From: Timema cristinae
Lineage: Eukaryota > Arthropoda > Insecta > Phasmatodea > Timematidae
NCBI GenBank assembly: GCA_039000515.1
Contig: JBCFYV010001001.1
Location: 13,477,620 to 13,541,619, forward strand
Reading direction: 5' to 3'
DNA: 64,000 nucleotides
Position numbers and translations under genes: made by a program. Below the pieces are notes generated by a model. The model did not search any database and was not told the origin of the DNA. It was given only the letters and a program-made list of their open reading frames with translations. Positions 46,930 to 58,423 of this stretch are shown piece after piece; the stretch's first letter is position 1, and each line of letters opens with the position of its first letter.

Positions 46930-47175
46930 CTGAATTTTAAGTGATTAACTCGGTCCCGCTGTGTAACGATTGTCCGCCCAAGTGGAGCGCCATTAAAAAG
47001 CGGACCAGAAGAGCACTTGACAACAAGCGATGTGTCAGCAGGGAGCTATGTGCACTTGTTCCCTTGTGGAAGACAGTCGAGTGTTTTCGGTCTGGCCTGA
47101 ACACTCGGCAGGCGTCACACCTTCCAAAATAGATGACGTAGCTTCGGAAACCTGTGCTCCACCTGCCCCGTTTGT
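46930..47175. other. GC-raised patch, possibly single copy
   Basis: Higher GC than its surroundings; open from 46941 to 47132 on the plus strand (63 codons, Cys-containing, basic). I do not recognise it. No splice sites stand out. Could be an exon fragment or chance. Confidence 0.2.
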
Positions 47176-47645
47176 TAAGTCAATGAATCACACTCAACGT
47201 TAACAATTTTCAGTACAACTCTTACCATTTTATTTATCACTTTCAAAATCTTTTTCTGCCATCCAAAACGACATTCCAACACTCAGTATTTTCTTGTCAA
47301 GTGTTGTTGAATTCAGTGGTTGGACCTCGAGAAATTATTTACTCGCTGAGATATTGTAAAGAGCCATGAGTATGTAATAAGTATTTTTCTTTTCCCCATT
47401 CTATTAAATATTTAGATGAGTACTTCTCCTTGATGTTATTTTATTTTAAAAAGATAGTCAAAGAATCAGATTTCAAATGGTGCTACCCCTTTAAATCAAG
47501 ACGAGTTCACACTCAACTTGTAGGGTTTAAAAAAATTATTTTAGGTTTTAAATAATACTTAATCAATTATTATGTGAATGTAATTATTTTCGTGGTTTTT
47601 AAATCCGGTCATATTGGCTTTTACGAGCTACCTTATCGTACAAAG
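47176..47645. other. AT-rich DNA, no feature seen
   Basis: No coding frame or recognised repeat. Confidence 0.6.
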
Positions 47646-47646
47646 A

Positions 47647-48358
47647 CATCAGAGATGGGTTGATACCAGTTTTTTTTTTACGATACTCGATACTCGATAA
47701 CGATATCAGCATTTTCTCACGATACTCGATACCTATACAAAAGTCGATACCGAACCATTAGATAAGATTAACCACACGGACATTAATTATTACTACTAGT
47801 CCTCAACGTAAAAAAAAAACTGTCGCGACCTTAGAAAATGACCCGTTTTACTAACTCAAAACTCCGTGAAAACGGCTGTAGGTTTGTAATTTTTGATTTG
47901 ACACCTCCCCTTTAACATACTATCTATCATTAGCTGCTACTGTCGCTATGCACGTGGCAGTGGCGAACAAAGTCCAAAGAACCGCTCCATGACGTGACAC
48001 GTGATGCATCGCACAGCGCGTAAGCCTATGATACCTGGCAGTCGAGTAGCAGTACTATGCCGAGTCTACACCACAACCACCACCATTTTTGAAAAATTAT
48101 CGCCAAGCTTTTTTTGTTTTTCATATTGTAGCATACTAATTAAATGTGGTGACACTACAATCCCTATATTTTATCGCCGTGGACTAGCAAACATATTTTT
48201 AATTGATTTAATTGCAATTTCTTCTATTTTTGTAAGTATTTTCCGAGATATTTATATTTTCTCTATACACGATACTATTTTTAACTACCCACTCGATAAT
48301 CGATACCCCGAGTATTGATAGTATCGAGGTATCATGAAAAGTATCGACCCATCCCTAA
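47647..48358. mobile_element. hAT-like non-autonomous transposon, ~0.71 kb
   Basis: Left end agagatgggttgataccag and right end agtatcgacccatccctaa are inverted copies (consensus TAGRGATGGGTYGATAC). Both ends have subterminal tcgatactcgata clusters that also fold back. The possible 8-bp flanks aagacatc and gcaacatc agree in the last five bases. A 105-codon internal frame (48001-48318) shows no transposase motif. Confidence 0.7.
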
Positions 48359-48379
48359 GCAACATCCTTTAGTCTTATT

Positions 48380-48540
48380 TTCCAGTTGTGGTTAGGTAAG
48401 GGTTTAATTCCTAACCTGTTATTATAAGTTTGTTTTTTCTTAAATGGTGTATCATTCACTCTTCACGCAAAAGTGTGTACATTTCATCTAAATTTTACTT
48501 TCATCATAGCTAACCCAACAGTATGTGAATAGATATTATG
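48380..48540 (+). mobile_element. Diverged SINE, family B
   Basis: ttaatt(c)cctaac B-box position, aaatggtgtatcattcactc, ttcacgcaaaagtgtgtaca and cctaaattttactttcatca-like body. The 3' terminus is unrecognisable. Confidence 0.5.
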
Positions 48541-48905
48541 GGTTGACCTCAGTGGTCTTGGGTTTAAATGCTCACCTCAAGACCCGATGTTCGTGGGTTC
48601 AAACCTGGCCGAGGTTGATGGATTTTTCTTGGTGATAGAAATCCGTAGCACAACTTCCTTAGGAGGGGAATTAAATCCATCGGTCCCATGTCGATTGTGG
48701 CATGAAAAAGAGTCCTGTAAGTTATGTACAAATAGGTTTTCCAGCAAAAGTGATATACCCTTTCGTGCTCGCTCGCTCATATGAATTCATTGTAACTGGG
48801 AGCCACAACATTTTCGTAAATTCTCTATTACACGTGATTTATTCCAGATGGTGCAGGCAGCACTAACCAGCCCAAAATCGGATGGATATAAATCACATTA
48901 AATCA
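48541..48905 (+). mobile_element. tRNA-derived SINE, family D (copy 2)
   Basis: ggttgacctcagtggtcttg head with gatgttcgtgggttcaaacc B box, aaatccgtagcacaacttcc, cggtcccatgtcgattgtgg, the ccctttcgtgctcgctcgct block and end ccagatggtgcaggcagcac / ggatggatataaatcacatt. Collinear with copy 1. Confidence 0.88.
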
Positions 48906-49004
48906 ACTTTCGGGTTGTTGATTTAAGAAGAAGACTAGATGGGTAGTAAGATGTGATTAGAAAAAAAAATATTGACAAATAACTTCTTTTTCTTTGCGTA
49001 TTAT

Positions 49005-49175
49005 TATTAATCCAACTATCAACCGTTAGATAGACAGGAGAAAGAGATAATTTAGAGGAAATATAACAAAATTTGAGAGGAATGGGGATATATGAAAAAA
49101 AAAAATTCATTACTTTCGGCCGGGTCTCAAAACCAAACCTCCCTTTTGCCGGTAAACCAAACTAGATTTAACATT
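49005..49175 (-). mobile_element. Diverged SINE, family B
   Basis: ataatttagaggaaatataa, gagaggaatggggatatatg and ccgggtctcaaaaccaaacc, then ccggtaaaccaaactagatt follow reversed family B. Confidence 0.55.
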
Positions 49176-49487
49176 TTCAAAAATCAGTCAACAGGAAACT
49201 ATTCTTAATTTGAGGGTGAAATCGAAATAAAAAAAATACACTTGTAAAATATAATGTTTGAATAAAAACCTATAAATCGTTTTGAATGAAGTTCCCAAAG
49301 ACAGACATAATTGTAAGACCTCTATTTTTTGTGTTCGATGGCTCATAAAACGTCCAGATTAATCTTATACTTGAAGTAAATAGTTTTCACTATCTCAATA
49401 TCTTTTCTATATAAGAAAGTAAATAATCATCGTAAGCACGGGAAAGCAATTAATTGCGTGGCTACCCCGGTCAACGCTTTACAATTC

Positions 49488-49737
49488 TTCGGTGGCCGCA
49501 TTGTCTAAGGTGCTGCTCTCGCAGTAAACTAGACTGTCGAGTGCTGACGAAGGGGGGATTGAGGTTCGGATTTCAGTCAAGTGTACTGAGGGCAGTCTAT
49601 AAAAAAATTGTTTACCACAATTCCTCCGTGCAAATTTGGTTACACTTCTTCTAATTATAACATTATTAGTCCCTAAAACCAGTACCGTAATTAGTATATA
49701 AACATATATTACAATTGGGTAGTAAGACGCGTTGCTA
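49488..49737 (+). mobile_element. SINE, family B
   Basis: ttcggtggccgcattgtcta and ctctcgcagtaaactagact head, ggttcggatttcagtcaagt B-box region, ctccgtgcaaatttggttac body, aattgggtagtaagacgcgt terminus. Confidence 0.88.
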
Positions 49738-49756
49738 AATATATATAATATCAAGG

Positions 49757-50270
49757 TTAGAGCTGTGCAAAACTTCGACTTAGCTTCGAAACAAATTCCG
49801 GCTTTGAATCTTCATCATTAAAAATATTCTGAAAATCGGGAATCGGACCCGGATATTTGGCTTAGTACAATATGTAATCCCTTACAATTATAATAATTGT
49901 ACAAGTGGCAGCAATAAGCCAAAGAAATCACAATTTGTATCCGAAGATTTCTGCACGTCTCTAAGCTGTTTTGTAGTCTACATTACAAATTAAATATTTT
50001 TATGGAAAAAAAAAATCATTTGTAATTTAATTGTTAGTTGTGATAATAGCTTGATGTCAGATTAACACGAACTTTTACAAACAATGGCGCAATAAAATAT
50101 TTTCCGCGTAATCTTAATGCATTAAGTTGAAAAAATATTATATTGTGGTTATTTATATAAGTACAAAACAACTATAAGAAAATATTCGAACTTTGATTCA
50201 GCTTCGAGAATATTTCATAATATTCGATTCGAGTTCGTTTTGAATTGAAAAAGTGGACTTCGCAACCCCT
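49757..50270. mobile_element. Possible hAT-like element with degenerate ends
   Basis: Left end ttagagctgtgcaaaacttc and right end ggacttcgcaacccctaa are roughly inverted copies. The subterminal regions carry repeated ttcgaa / cttcgag strings. No coding frame. Confidence 0.5.
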
Positions 50271-50346
50271 AATATATATCGAATATTATTAAATATTCTC
50301 GAAGCCGAATCAAAGTTCGAATATTTTCTTTTAGTTGTTTTATACT
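50160..50346. repeat. Inverted repeat, 68-bp arms at about 94% identity
   Basis: Arms 50160-50227 and 50279-50346 are reverse complements with about four mismatches; spacer 51 nt. The string ttgaaaaaatattatattg occurs in direct orientation just outside both arms (50127 and 50347). Confidence 0.88.
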
Positions 50347-50364
50347 TGAAAAAATATTATATTG

Positions 50365-50408
50365 TATATATATATATTATATATATTTATTTATATTATA
50401 TATATATT

Positions 50409-50467
<59 letters not shown>

Positions 50468-50472
50468 ATATA
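50365..50472. repeat. (TA)n microsatellite
   Basis: About 108 bp of TA with occasional interruptions, directly beside the inverted repeat. Confidence 0.95.
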
Positions 50473-50494
50473 CACAGTTTAGTTTCTAGTCTTA

Positions 50495-50620
50495 GCTACA
50501 AATTTCACAGGGTGTACTGAGGAGGTTTTCTCTAAATACTTTCTCAATCTCTCACCACACAATTGCAGAAATATTTCCTATCAATTCTACCTATCTCATC
50601 CTTACCTAAATAGTATGTCA
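50495..50620 (+). mobile_element. Diverged partial SINE, family B
   Basis: ttcacagggtgtactgagga, ctcaatctctcaccacacaa, cctatctcatccttacctaa match family B body in order. Head and tail lost. Confidence 0.45.
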
Positions 50621-52067
50621 GCTCAGCCAGATAGTGAGGTGCATTGCCAAAAAAATTAAGTAGTAATTATATATTTAGTTATAACATCATATAGTTCTTG
50701 AAATACAAATTTAGCTACAGAAATATTTACTCTGTTTAATCTATGCATCCGTTACTATGTTTTAATTTTATTTAAAAACTATTTTTATAAAGCTTTGTTC
50801 AAATTCTTTAAACGTGAAACAGGTATTTGAACCTAAGCTCACATTATTTGAAAATGATGTAGAGGTTTGTATATGGTAACGACAACAAGATATGGTCCAT
50901 CAATAATAAAAATACTCAAGTACATTTTAGACTAACCCATATTACACAACAATATATATATAATATATATAATATATATATATAATAATTGAGTAATTTA
51001 GTCAGAAAACATGTCTTCAGTGTGTTTTTGGTGTGACTTTATCTACTAAGATACATGCACAATTTATGAATATCCATAAACCAACCAATTTATCACTATC
51101 TTCACGACATTTGATTTTCATTTAAAGTGTGTGTCTGGTCTCTCTTGATTTGATATTTTGTTGGCCTCAAGGAATAAATAAATATTATATTTTGGGTTTT
51201 AGAGTAGTAATTTAGTCTTAAGGTAATATATTCAGTGGCAATATGATACAAGTCCAATAAAGTGGTCTTGACCCGAAACCAGAAACCAGAATCTAGTTCG
51301 AGACCAGGACATAATAAAAATAATAGTAAAAAAAACACTCGAAAAAGACTACTTAAAATATTAAATTTATATTCCTAAACTACCATTCTTTCTTGTTTTT
51401 AATGTTAGTCAGGTCACACGTCTTAACATCAAACAATTTCCATCCTTTTGGTCAACTCCTCTGAACTTTTTTTTTTACTACTTCTTAAAGGTTGTACAAC
51501 CTTATAATGGAGATGTAGGACTAATAAACTCCGCTGGAAGTTCAATGTATGTAGGTATATATACTAAAGAAAGGTAAGGTGGGGGGCGGGGTGGAGGGGG
51601 GGGGGGGGAATACCGACCGAATTTTGTTCGAAAGAGGAGCAAAAACTTGGACCACGTTGAAATAATATAATAATAATAAATTAGAAACAGTTTGGAGGTT
51701 AGGTAATCTAGCAAGGAATGATACAGCGACCGTCGATGTCACTTTCTCAGGGTCAACCACAGAACATTGATTTATCCCGGCTGTTGGGAGAAGAGTCTTT
51801 TAGGCTACATCGGATTGTTTGGTGTCTTCCGTACGTGTGTGAATAGATGTGTGTGTGTGTGTAAGTAAATGTCACATATCTGTGTGTGGTCCAACTATGT
51901 CTCACGTGTGCCCCGAGAGCCTTTGGATGATCACATCGGTGGGTGAATAGGGGATGTGTGGGTGAAGACCAGATTTTGGTTTTGGGGTAACTTTAAAAAG
52001 AGAGTGATCCTATTGTTCCCAATTATATTGAGGGACACGATATATCTAGAAAACCAATATTTTTTTT
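50621..52067. other. No gene recognised; TA, G-rich and TG tracts
   Basis: (TA)n at 50950-50990; a G-rich tract at 51580-51609 (aggtggggggcggggtggag then (G)n); (TG)n at 51848-51861. 51700-51990 has moderately raised GC. No frame with domains. Confidence 0.5.
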
Positions 52068-52290
52068 AGAACTACCCATTTGGGCTATACACATATGTAT
52101 TAACTACGCTAGATTGTTAAGGAACAAGTAGGTAGAATTTTAGAGGAAATGTAACCACATTTGTGTGAATAAAGAGGGGAAACTATATAAAAGAACCACT
52201 CTCAGTATATCTGGCTGGGATCTCCCCCGTCATCTGCGATCCAGCCTATTTTGAGGGTGACGCCTTAGACCATGTGGCCACCGAAGTGGT
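52068..52290 (-). mobile_element. SINE, family B
   Basis: agaactacccatttgggcta terminus, ttaaggaacaagtaggtaga and ccacatttgtgtgaataaag body, head ending gtggccaccgaagtggt. Confidence 0.82.
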
Positions 52291-53885
52291 TCTAAAAAAT
52301 CAATATAATGGAACACAAATTACTGTTATGCGATGGTGCATCAATGGTTATGGGGAGAGGGGGGTGCATACACCCTCATACAAGAACGCCAATAGTTTTA
52401 ATATAGGCTTAACACATTCATATTAAGTTATTTGGATAGTAATATGCTATGCCTTAAAAATTAATTCGCAATATTAAAATTAAAAAATAAATAAAAGCCA
52501 TAGCTTATAGTATTAATTAATTTTTCTTTTCCACTGGTAAGAAACAAAATTTGATCTTTCCTATCTCAATATAATTTAGCTTTATAGATATATGCAAGCA
52601 AGTATAGGAACATAAAAATAATGAATTTAACTACAAGTATTATAGTTTTGTGACATAGCACGCTACTGCCCCCAGTCCTTCATATGGATTATAATATAGG
52701 CACTGAAAATATGTCGAATGAATAGACTACATTTTAAGACAAGGCTTACAACCAAATATTAAAAAAAAAAAAAAATTGTATACCGTTAAACACATTAAAA
52801 GTGACCCTGAGACTCTCAATCGTAAAATGAGTCACGAAACGATATCTTAGATGCACTTATTTTCCTCCTCCTCAAAGTAAATATCTAGATACGCCTCTTA
52901 TGCTATGTATGCGTAAAGTAGCTTCAATAAATTATTTCAGAGTTCTAAGAAGAAGGAAGTGACCCAGATATGTAAATAAAAAAAATTGTTATTTAATGTA
53001 GTTTTTGAAACGTACAAAATAATAAACTCAGTGTTGGTTTGCTAATGTAATGGCCAAAAAAAAAACAATAAAAGATAGATCCCGTCTCATATGGCCTAAA
53101 TTTTATCGGAAGAGCCTTTTCTGAGAGCTAGAAAATTGAATAATTTTACTTTAAAAAACTCATACGTCAAGGCATGTTGTCATTATATGTCAATTTTAAT
53201 AGATGATATCAATACCAATAAAATAGTAAAATGTCATCAATTTTTGTCTCAAAAGCAAATGTTTGTATTTTATAAACAGTCCTCCGTATAAAAACTTAAT
53301 TATTATTGTTTCATACACTTTACAAGTTTCCTTTTTTTTTTTCCTACGATTGCCCTCTTTCCTATTCTTTCTCCAAGCAATGCAGCTGAATTTACTCTTA
53401 AATTCTATTATCCCCTATACTCTTAGTTTAAATTGTTGATAATTTGGTAATAAATGCGATGATGAATAAATAATTTGGTTGTTAAATAGACCAAACACAT
53501 CTCATCCTCTTTTTGTCCACAAGATGTGATATTATTTTTAAAATACATCTGATTGATTTTATATTAATAAAAACGTGCTTTAACTATTCATATAAATGTT
53601 ATTTAATTTTCAAAATAAGTTTAATTTGGTGTCACTATGTCTAATTCTGAGATAGTAAACTAAACATCACAAATATACACATTAAACCTTTGACGAAAGT
53701 AAAAAAACTCGCTTAAAAACCCATGAAAATTTTTAAATCATTTATGCTATCTCGAAGATACCACAATATCATAATTTATCGACTGAAAGAGAATACAGTT
53801 TGTATGAATGCTCGAACGTTCATAATGGGCCATTTCAGCAGCATAATGTTATTTTTATATTTATGATATAATTTTTATTATTATT
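52291..53885. other. AT-rich DNA, no gene seen
   Basis: A reversed family G core occurs at 53150-53215 (catacgtcaaggcatgttgt). The rest shows no coding frame or recognised repeat. Confidence 0.5.
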
Positions 53886-53889
53886 AGAT

Positions 53890-54255
53890 GTTCTGTCTTA
53901 CGACAGGTCCATTCCTTTTGTCAGTAAAACTTAGACCTGCAACGCACCCTGTTATCGCCTCCTCCTTCAGCTACTACAATCTTCTTCTTTCCTTCGAGTC
54001 ATCTAGTATTTGAATCCTCCTTCTTCCTATGCTCCTCTATCCCTTAACCTTTGCTTCTATAGCGTAGTGCAGAAGAAAGTTTCTTCTAAGGAAGTTTCCG
54101 GTTTAGTTTGCTCTGCACCAAAGAATCACATCCAAAATGGAACTCTTCTCATCCACTCTTCTTAGAACTTTATTTGTCACACAGGCTGTCCACCTGTTAT
54201 CCTCAAGTCTTCTCCAACACCATATTGCAAACTCTCCAAGTATTTATTTTCCATC

Positions 54256-54294
<39 letters not shown>

Positions 54295-54860
54295 GCACCG
54301 CGTCTTACTACCCGTTCGGGTTATACGCACTTACGCTAATGTGTAATGGTAGGGTGATTGTGAGATGAAATGAAGGACCTACAGTTTAACGTGGAATCCG
54401 AACCACGGTGGAGGCATGACATTCACAAGATGTCTTGTCAGAGGTGAAGAAGGGTTTGGTAATCAGATAAATCTTTGCCGGGACCGAGGATTGAACCCCG
54501 GCCGCCAGCATAGAAGTCTGACACCTTACCACTAGACCACCAGGTAACCTTTCCATCTTACTAAGAGTCCAAGTTTCTGCTCCATACAGTGCGATGCTCC
54601 AAATGTAGCTTTTCATCAGTTTCTTCTTCAGTTACAAACTCACTTGCTGGTCGGGTAACCTCTTCTTGTTGAAAGATTCCTTAACCATGGCGATTATTGA
54701 CCTAGTTTATTTAGTGCAGTAGGCAAACTTCCCAGTACTTGAACTTCTCCACGTTTTTCAGCTCCTGGTTTTCGATTTTGATTTTCAGCTGTTTTTCATT
54801 TTTTTTAAATCGCCATCACTTTGACTTCTCAATGTTGATTTTCATTCCATATCTCATAAT
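53890..54860 (-). pseudogene. LINE reverse-transcriptase C-terminal relic, split by a SINE
   Basis: Minus strand, upstream part (54860-54561): ELKNVEKFKYW, then AMVKESFNKKRLPDQQVS-like and LMKSYIWSIALYGAETWTL, the classic block near the end of non-LTR retrotransposon reverse transcriptases (usual form VKCYVWSVLLYGCETWTL). Downstream part (54247-53890): pieces matching RVTNKEVLRRV, LRRNFLLHYA and GRRRIQ.LDDSKERR, the expected post-RT region. Stops and frame changes occur in both. The family A SINE at 54259-54549 lies between TWTLSKME and the next block. I do not assign a LINE clade. Confidence 0.85.
54259..54549 (-). mobile_element. SINE, family A, inserted in the LINE relic
   Basis: (ATT)n tail 54259-54295, terminus agcaccgcgtcttactaccc, full body, head ending accaccaggtaac. 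Duplication tttccatctta (11 bp) at 54248-54258 and 54550-54560. Confidence 0.95.
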
Positions 54861-57150
54861 TTGTTCTCTTTAATAAAATAAGGAAAATAAACTAAGCAAA
54901 GGGGTTTGGAATAGTCTAGCTCTAGACTACAAATACAGTACTGTAAATAGTAAACAAACACAATTTAATATATGTATAATATTAATGATTGCTTTCATAA
55001 GAAAATATTAAATCTCGGTGATATTTTATTATATAGAAAATGAAAATAATATAGGTTAAACATCAATTATAAACAGTACCGTATAGTACTGATATATATT
55101 GTCAGTTTTTAAAATAAGTTTTTTAATCAATCTTTGATTAAATTTAATGTAGAAATGAAGCTCCTCTGCTAATGCTTATCCTTAAACATCTCGTAGAAAT
55201 GAATTCCATATTTGAATCAAAAGTTTGTATTAATGTATTAAGTCCTAAAAATGTCCGAAAGGTTTTTTTTTTTAGTTTTGGTTATCTCGCTCAAAAGTTA
55301 GTTAGCTCAGAGTAAAAGCAAAATATATGCTTTGAGTATCCTATTTGGTTAGTTTAAAATTTAATTGGAAACCATCAACTACATGAAAAGCTACAAGGTA
55401 TGAACATATTTTGTTTGAATGCTTAACTTTTTTTAAACTACATATATGACGCCTAAGATAAATGTTTTGAAATCAGCTACACACTCCATAAGATCTAAAT
55501 AAACATGATGATAATAGGGAGTTATTTTAAGGAAATTAATAACTATTATTTCTTCGGAAACTTAATTATTCCAAGTTTCTACTCCTATGCCCTGGTTGAA
55601 GATCTTACTCAGGTGTAATGGACTAGCAAAAATAGTTGGCATTAAACATAGATGCACTTATAACTAAACCAATAAACATAAAACTCCATTAGTAAAAAAA
55701 AAATGAATTGGTTTCTGCATTTTCCTTGTAGTTTTTTTTATTGAATTGATATAATTTGACAAAATTCTGTGCTTTGTCCAAATATTTTCTCAATTAGTGA
55801 GAACTGTTACTTTGCTTAGTTTTATGCTGTATTTAATGGGATAATTTAAGTGAAACTTAATCGTATGATAGTTTAGATCTAAGCTAATTTAAATATGTGT
55901 TATATCGTTATTTTATCGTTAAATCTATATTTTATTGTATAAATATCATTTGTGTATTTGATTTATTTCGTCTCAAAAGTCAAGAAAAGCATGTTTAACA
56001 ACTTATTTAAATATTGTATAGTAGTATTTATATCATATATTAAAAAAAACACGTTTTAAAGAATAAGTTCCCAGGTATAAATATATTTAACACATTTAAT
56101 TATATACATTTAAATACTTAACACCAAAACTTGACAATAACCTAAAGTCTGGACTCCATAAAATATATATATTTAGTGGAACAATTTACAGAAGAGAAAC
56201 ATTACAAAAAACCAATGTAAATCATGTGACCATGATACTAGAATTTAAATAAGATTTAAAATAAAATATGTCTTCATTTTTATTGCATCCTGGTTTTAAT
56301 CTTTATTCCTAATACTAGCTCGATCAAGTCAGGTGTTATTTTTTAAAAATTTATTCCACTCCATTCGTTCTTTGAGCACGTACAACGTAAACTAGAAAGA
56401 ATACTTTCTGGCAAGTATTTGGTCTATTGCGGGACCACTCAAGCTTTAGGAAAAAAACATTAGATAAGACCATAAAATAAACTTTCATATCAGTTTGAGA
56501 CCAATGTTTTCGGGAACGAAGAATGTTTTTTTTTTCAACTGGCGTATTATGCTAAGTGTGACTATCTCATAAAATTCTAAAACAGGTTACGTGTGTATCT
56601 GTGTATTGTAGGAGTGTAAAGAAAAAAAAAATTGGAATGACCATGGGTGGCCGCTTGAGACCATTAATGTTTACTTACCAAAAAGCTCGTTCAACGATCT
56701 TTTAAATGTAGACTACCTTGTGTTCTAAATGCTATAATCATAAAATACGATTTTTTTTTCTTCATTTAAAATAGAGAATTTCACACCTGAAATGTACCAA
56801 AATGTTATTTTTTTTAAAAAAAACGGCAAAACCTACTAAGTCATCAAACAATTTTATTGGTTGAGATTAAACTGTTTTATTGACATCAAACGGCTTTGTA
56901 AAAATGCTGCATTCAGAGAAGTGCCAGGTGTTAGTAAAAAAATCTTATTAGCTTTTATTTACACTCTTGTATCATTAATTTAAAATATTTAATTTAGATC
57001 AACGGAATTAAAAGGTCAATTAATTATTCAAAGAGAATTAACAAATTACTAATAAAAAATAATATGGGAAAACACAATATATACAATATCCCTTAACCAC
57101 ACTCTTTAAGGAATTAAACATTTGCCTACAATATCAAAGTCGAACATGCA
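54861..57150. other. AT-rich DNA, no feature seen
   Basis: 2.3 kb without a coding frame of note or a recognised repeat; the emptiest stretch in the window. Confidence 0.6.
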
Positions 57151-57154
57151 GTTG

Positions 57155-57386
57155 CCCCCATCGGTGGGACACGTGGATAGAGGCGTATGTATCTTCTTAT
57201 CTAGTCTGCTAGTGATGGGAATGCTGGGGTTCGTATCCCGGAGGAGTGTATTTCTAAATGGTTTTCCCCTCTGCCTACATACAAAACGGATACAGTTTCT
57301 ATTAAACAATACTTTTCTAGGTCAAACCTAATTATGTAAATGTGCAGTTATCCCGGACGGGTAGTAATACACTATGCGGTGATAAT
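57155..57386 (+). mobile_element. SINE, family B, diverged
   Basis: Head region gtgggacacgtggatagagg, B box ggggttcgtatcccggagga, ctaaatggttttcccctctg body, and terminus cccggacgggtagtaataca. Confidence 0.75.
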
Positions 57387-57565
57387 AAACTCCTTGTATC
57401 GCCGGTAGTCTATTTACTAGGTGGCAGGTTTAATCAACGTTTAACATGACTTATCCTCTTGGAACAAAACTTACTCGTACATAGAGTTTTTTTCCATATG
57501 TATTTATGATTAATATTTGGTAAAAATTTCTCTTAGTTTTATTATAAAATAATAAAGTAGCCGCC

Positions 57566-57613
57566 GTTGCCCAGGGTAACAATGCAATGAATTGCATGGT
57601 TATCACGGGCAAC
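57566..57613. repeat. 48-nt imperfect palindrome, gttgccc...gggcaac
   Basis: gttgcccagggtaacaatgc folds onto gcatggttatcacgggcaac with about four mismatches in 23 bp. A related half (gcaattaattgcgtggctac + cccggtcaac) occurs at 49450-49476, so it is part of a dispersed element, probably a miniature transposon end. Confidence 0.6.
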
Positions 57614-57929
57614 ACTTTTATTTGCTCCAAATGGACATCAAAAAATACATTTTATTTCTTCCTAGCCAGTTTTTAAGATTTTTTAAAATCAAAAATGTGT
57701 ACACAAGGGTTACTAATTATACAATTTCAGCAATCTTTTTGCTGTATATATCACTCAATGCTCACGGCAAACACTCTCTTCATCTTACTGATATGGATAA
57801 ACAGCTAGTTTTTATCAGTAACAATGAGAAATAACCTCGAACAACTGTTTGTTTTGTGAAAACATTCAAATGGGTTTAATTCAACTTAATTTTTTTTTCA
57901 AACAACAACCTTGGAACAGGAATCAAGCC

Positions 57930-58035
57930 CGGTACTGGATAAAAGAAGAATTAAGATGTCTCAGTGGTAGAGAGAATTATTAGTTCGCCAAGTCAAAGAT
58001 CCCGGTTTAGTTTGACATGACCAGATTTCTAAATA
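57930..58035 (+). mobile_element. tRNA-like SINE head, degraded
   Basis: gtctcagtggtagagagaat (A-box fit) and agatcccggtttagtttgac (weak B box) with normal spacing. Confidence 0.4.
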
Positions 58036-58239
58036 ATGTTTTGACATTATAGCCAGAAAATTTCGTAAGAACTCTATTAATAATTATTACATTTTGGGAT
58101 CAATTTCCCACTAGAACAAAAATTGTTTAGTTACGATAACATTGATAAACTTTGAATTATTAATTTTATATTCTGTCTACTTATTATGGGCATCACAAAT
58201 TAAGCCAGTACTTTTTCTTTCATTTAAATAAATGTATAT

Positions 58240-58423
58240 TCAAAGGCCACTCTACTCATGACAAATATTTGAGATTACTTTTTGCAGTAAATAAAACTAA
58301 ACGTAATCATATCTAGTGAAGCTATATTTGATTTATTTTGGACAAAAAAAAGTTTTTCATAAAAAAAAAATTAAAAAAAAAACACGCGGACCTGAACTTG
58401 CTTCGCCTTTCATCCAATCTTAA
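58240..58423 (+). mobile_element. Fragment related to the 46240-46850 TTAA elements
   Basis: atatttgatttattttggac + aaaaaaaagtttttcataaa matches 46740-46790, and the end cgcctttcatccaatcttaa matches ttcctttctacctaatctta at 46437-46454. Confidence 0.45.
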
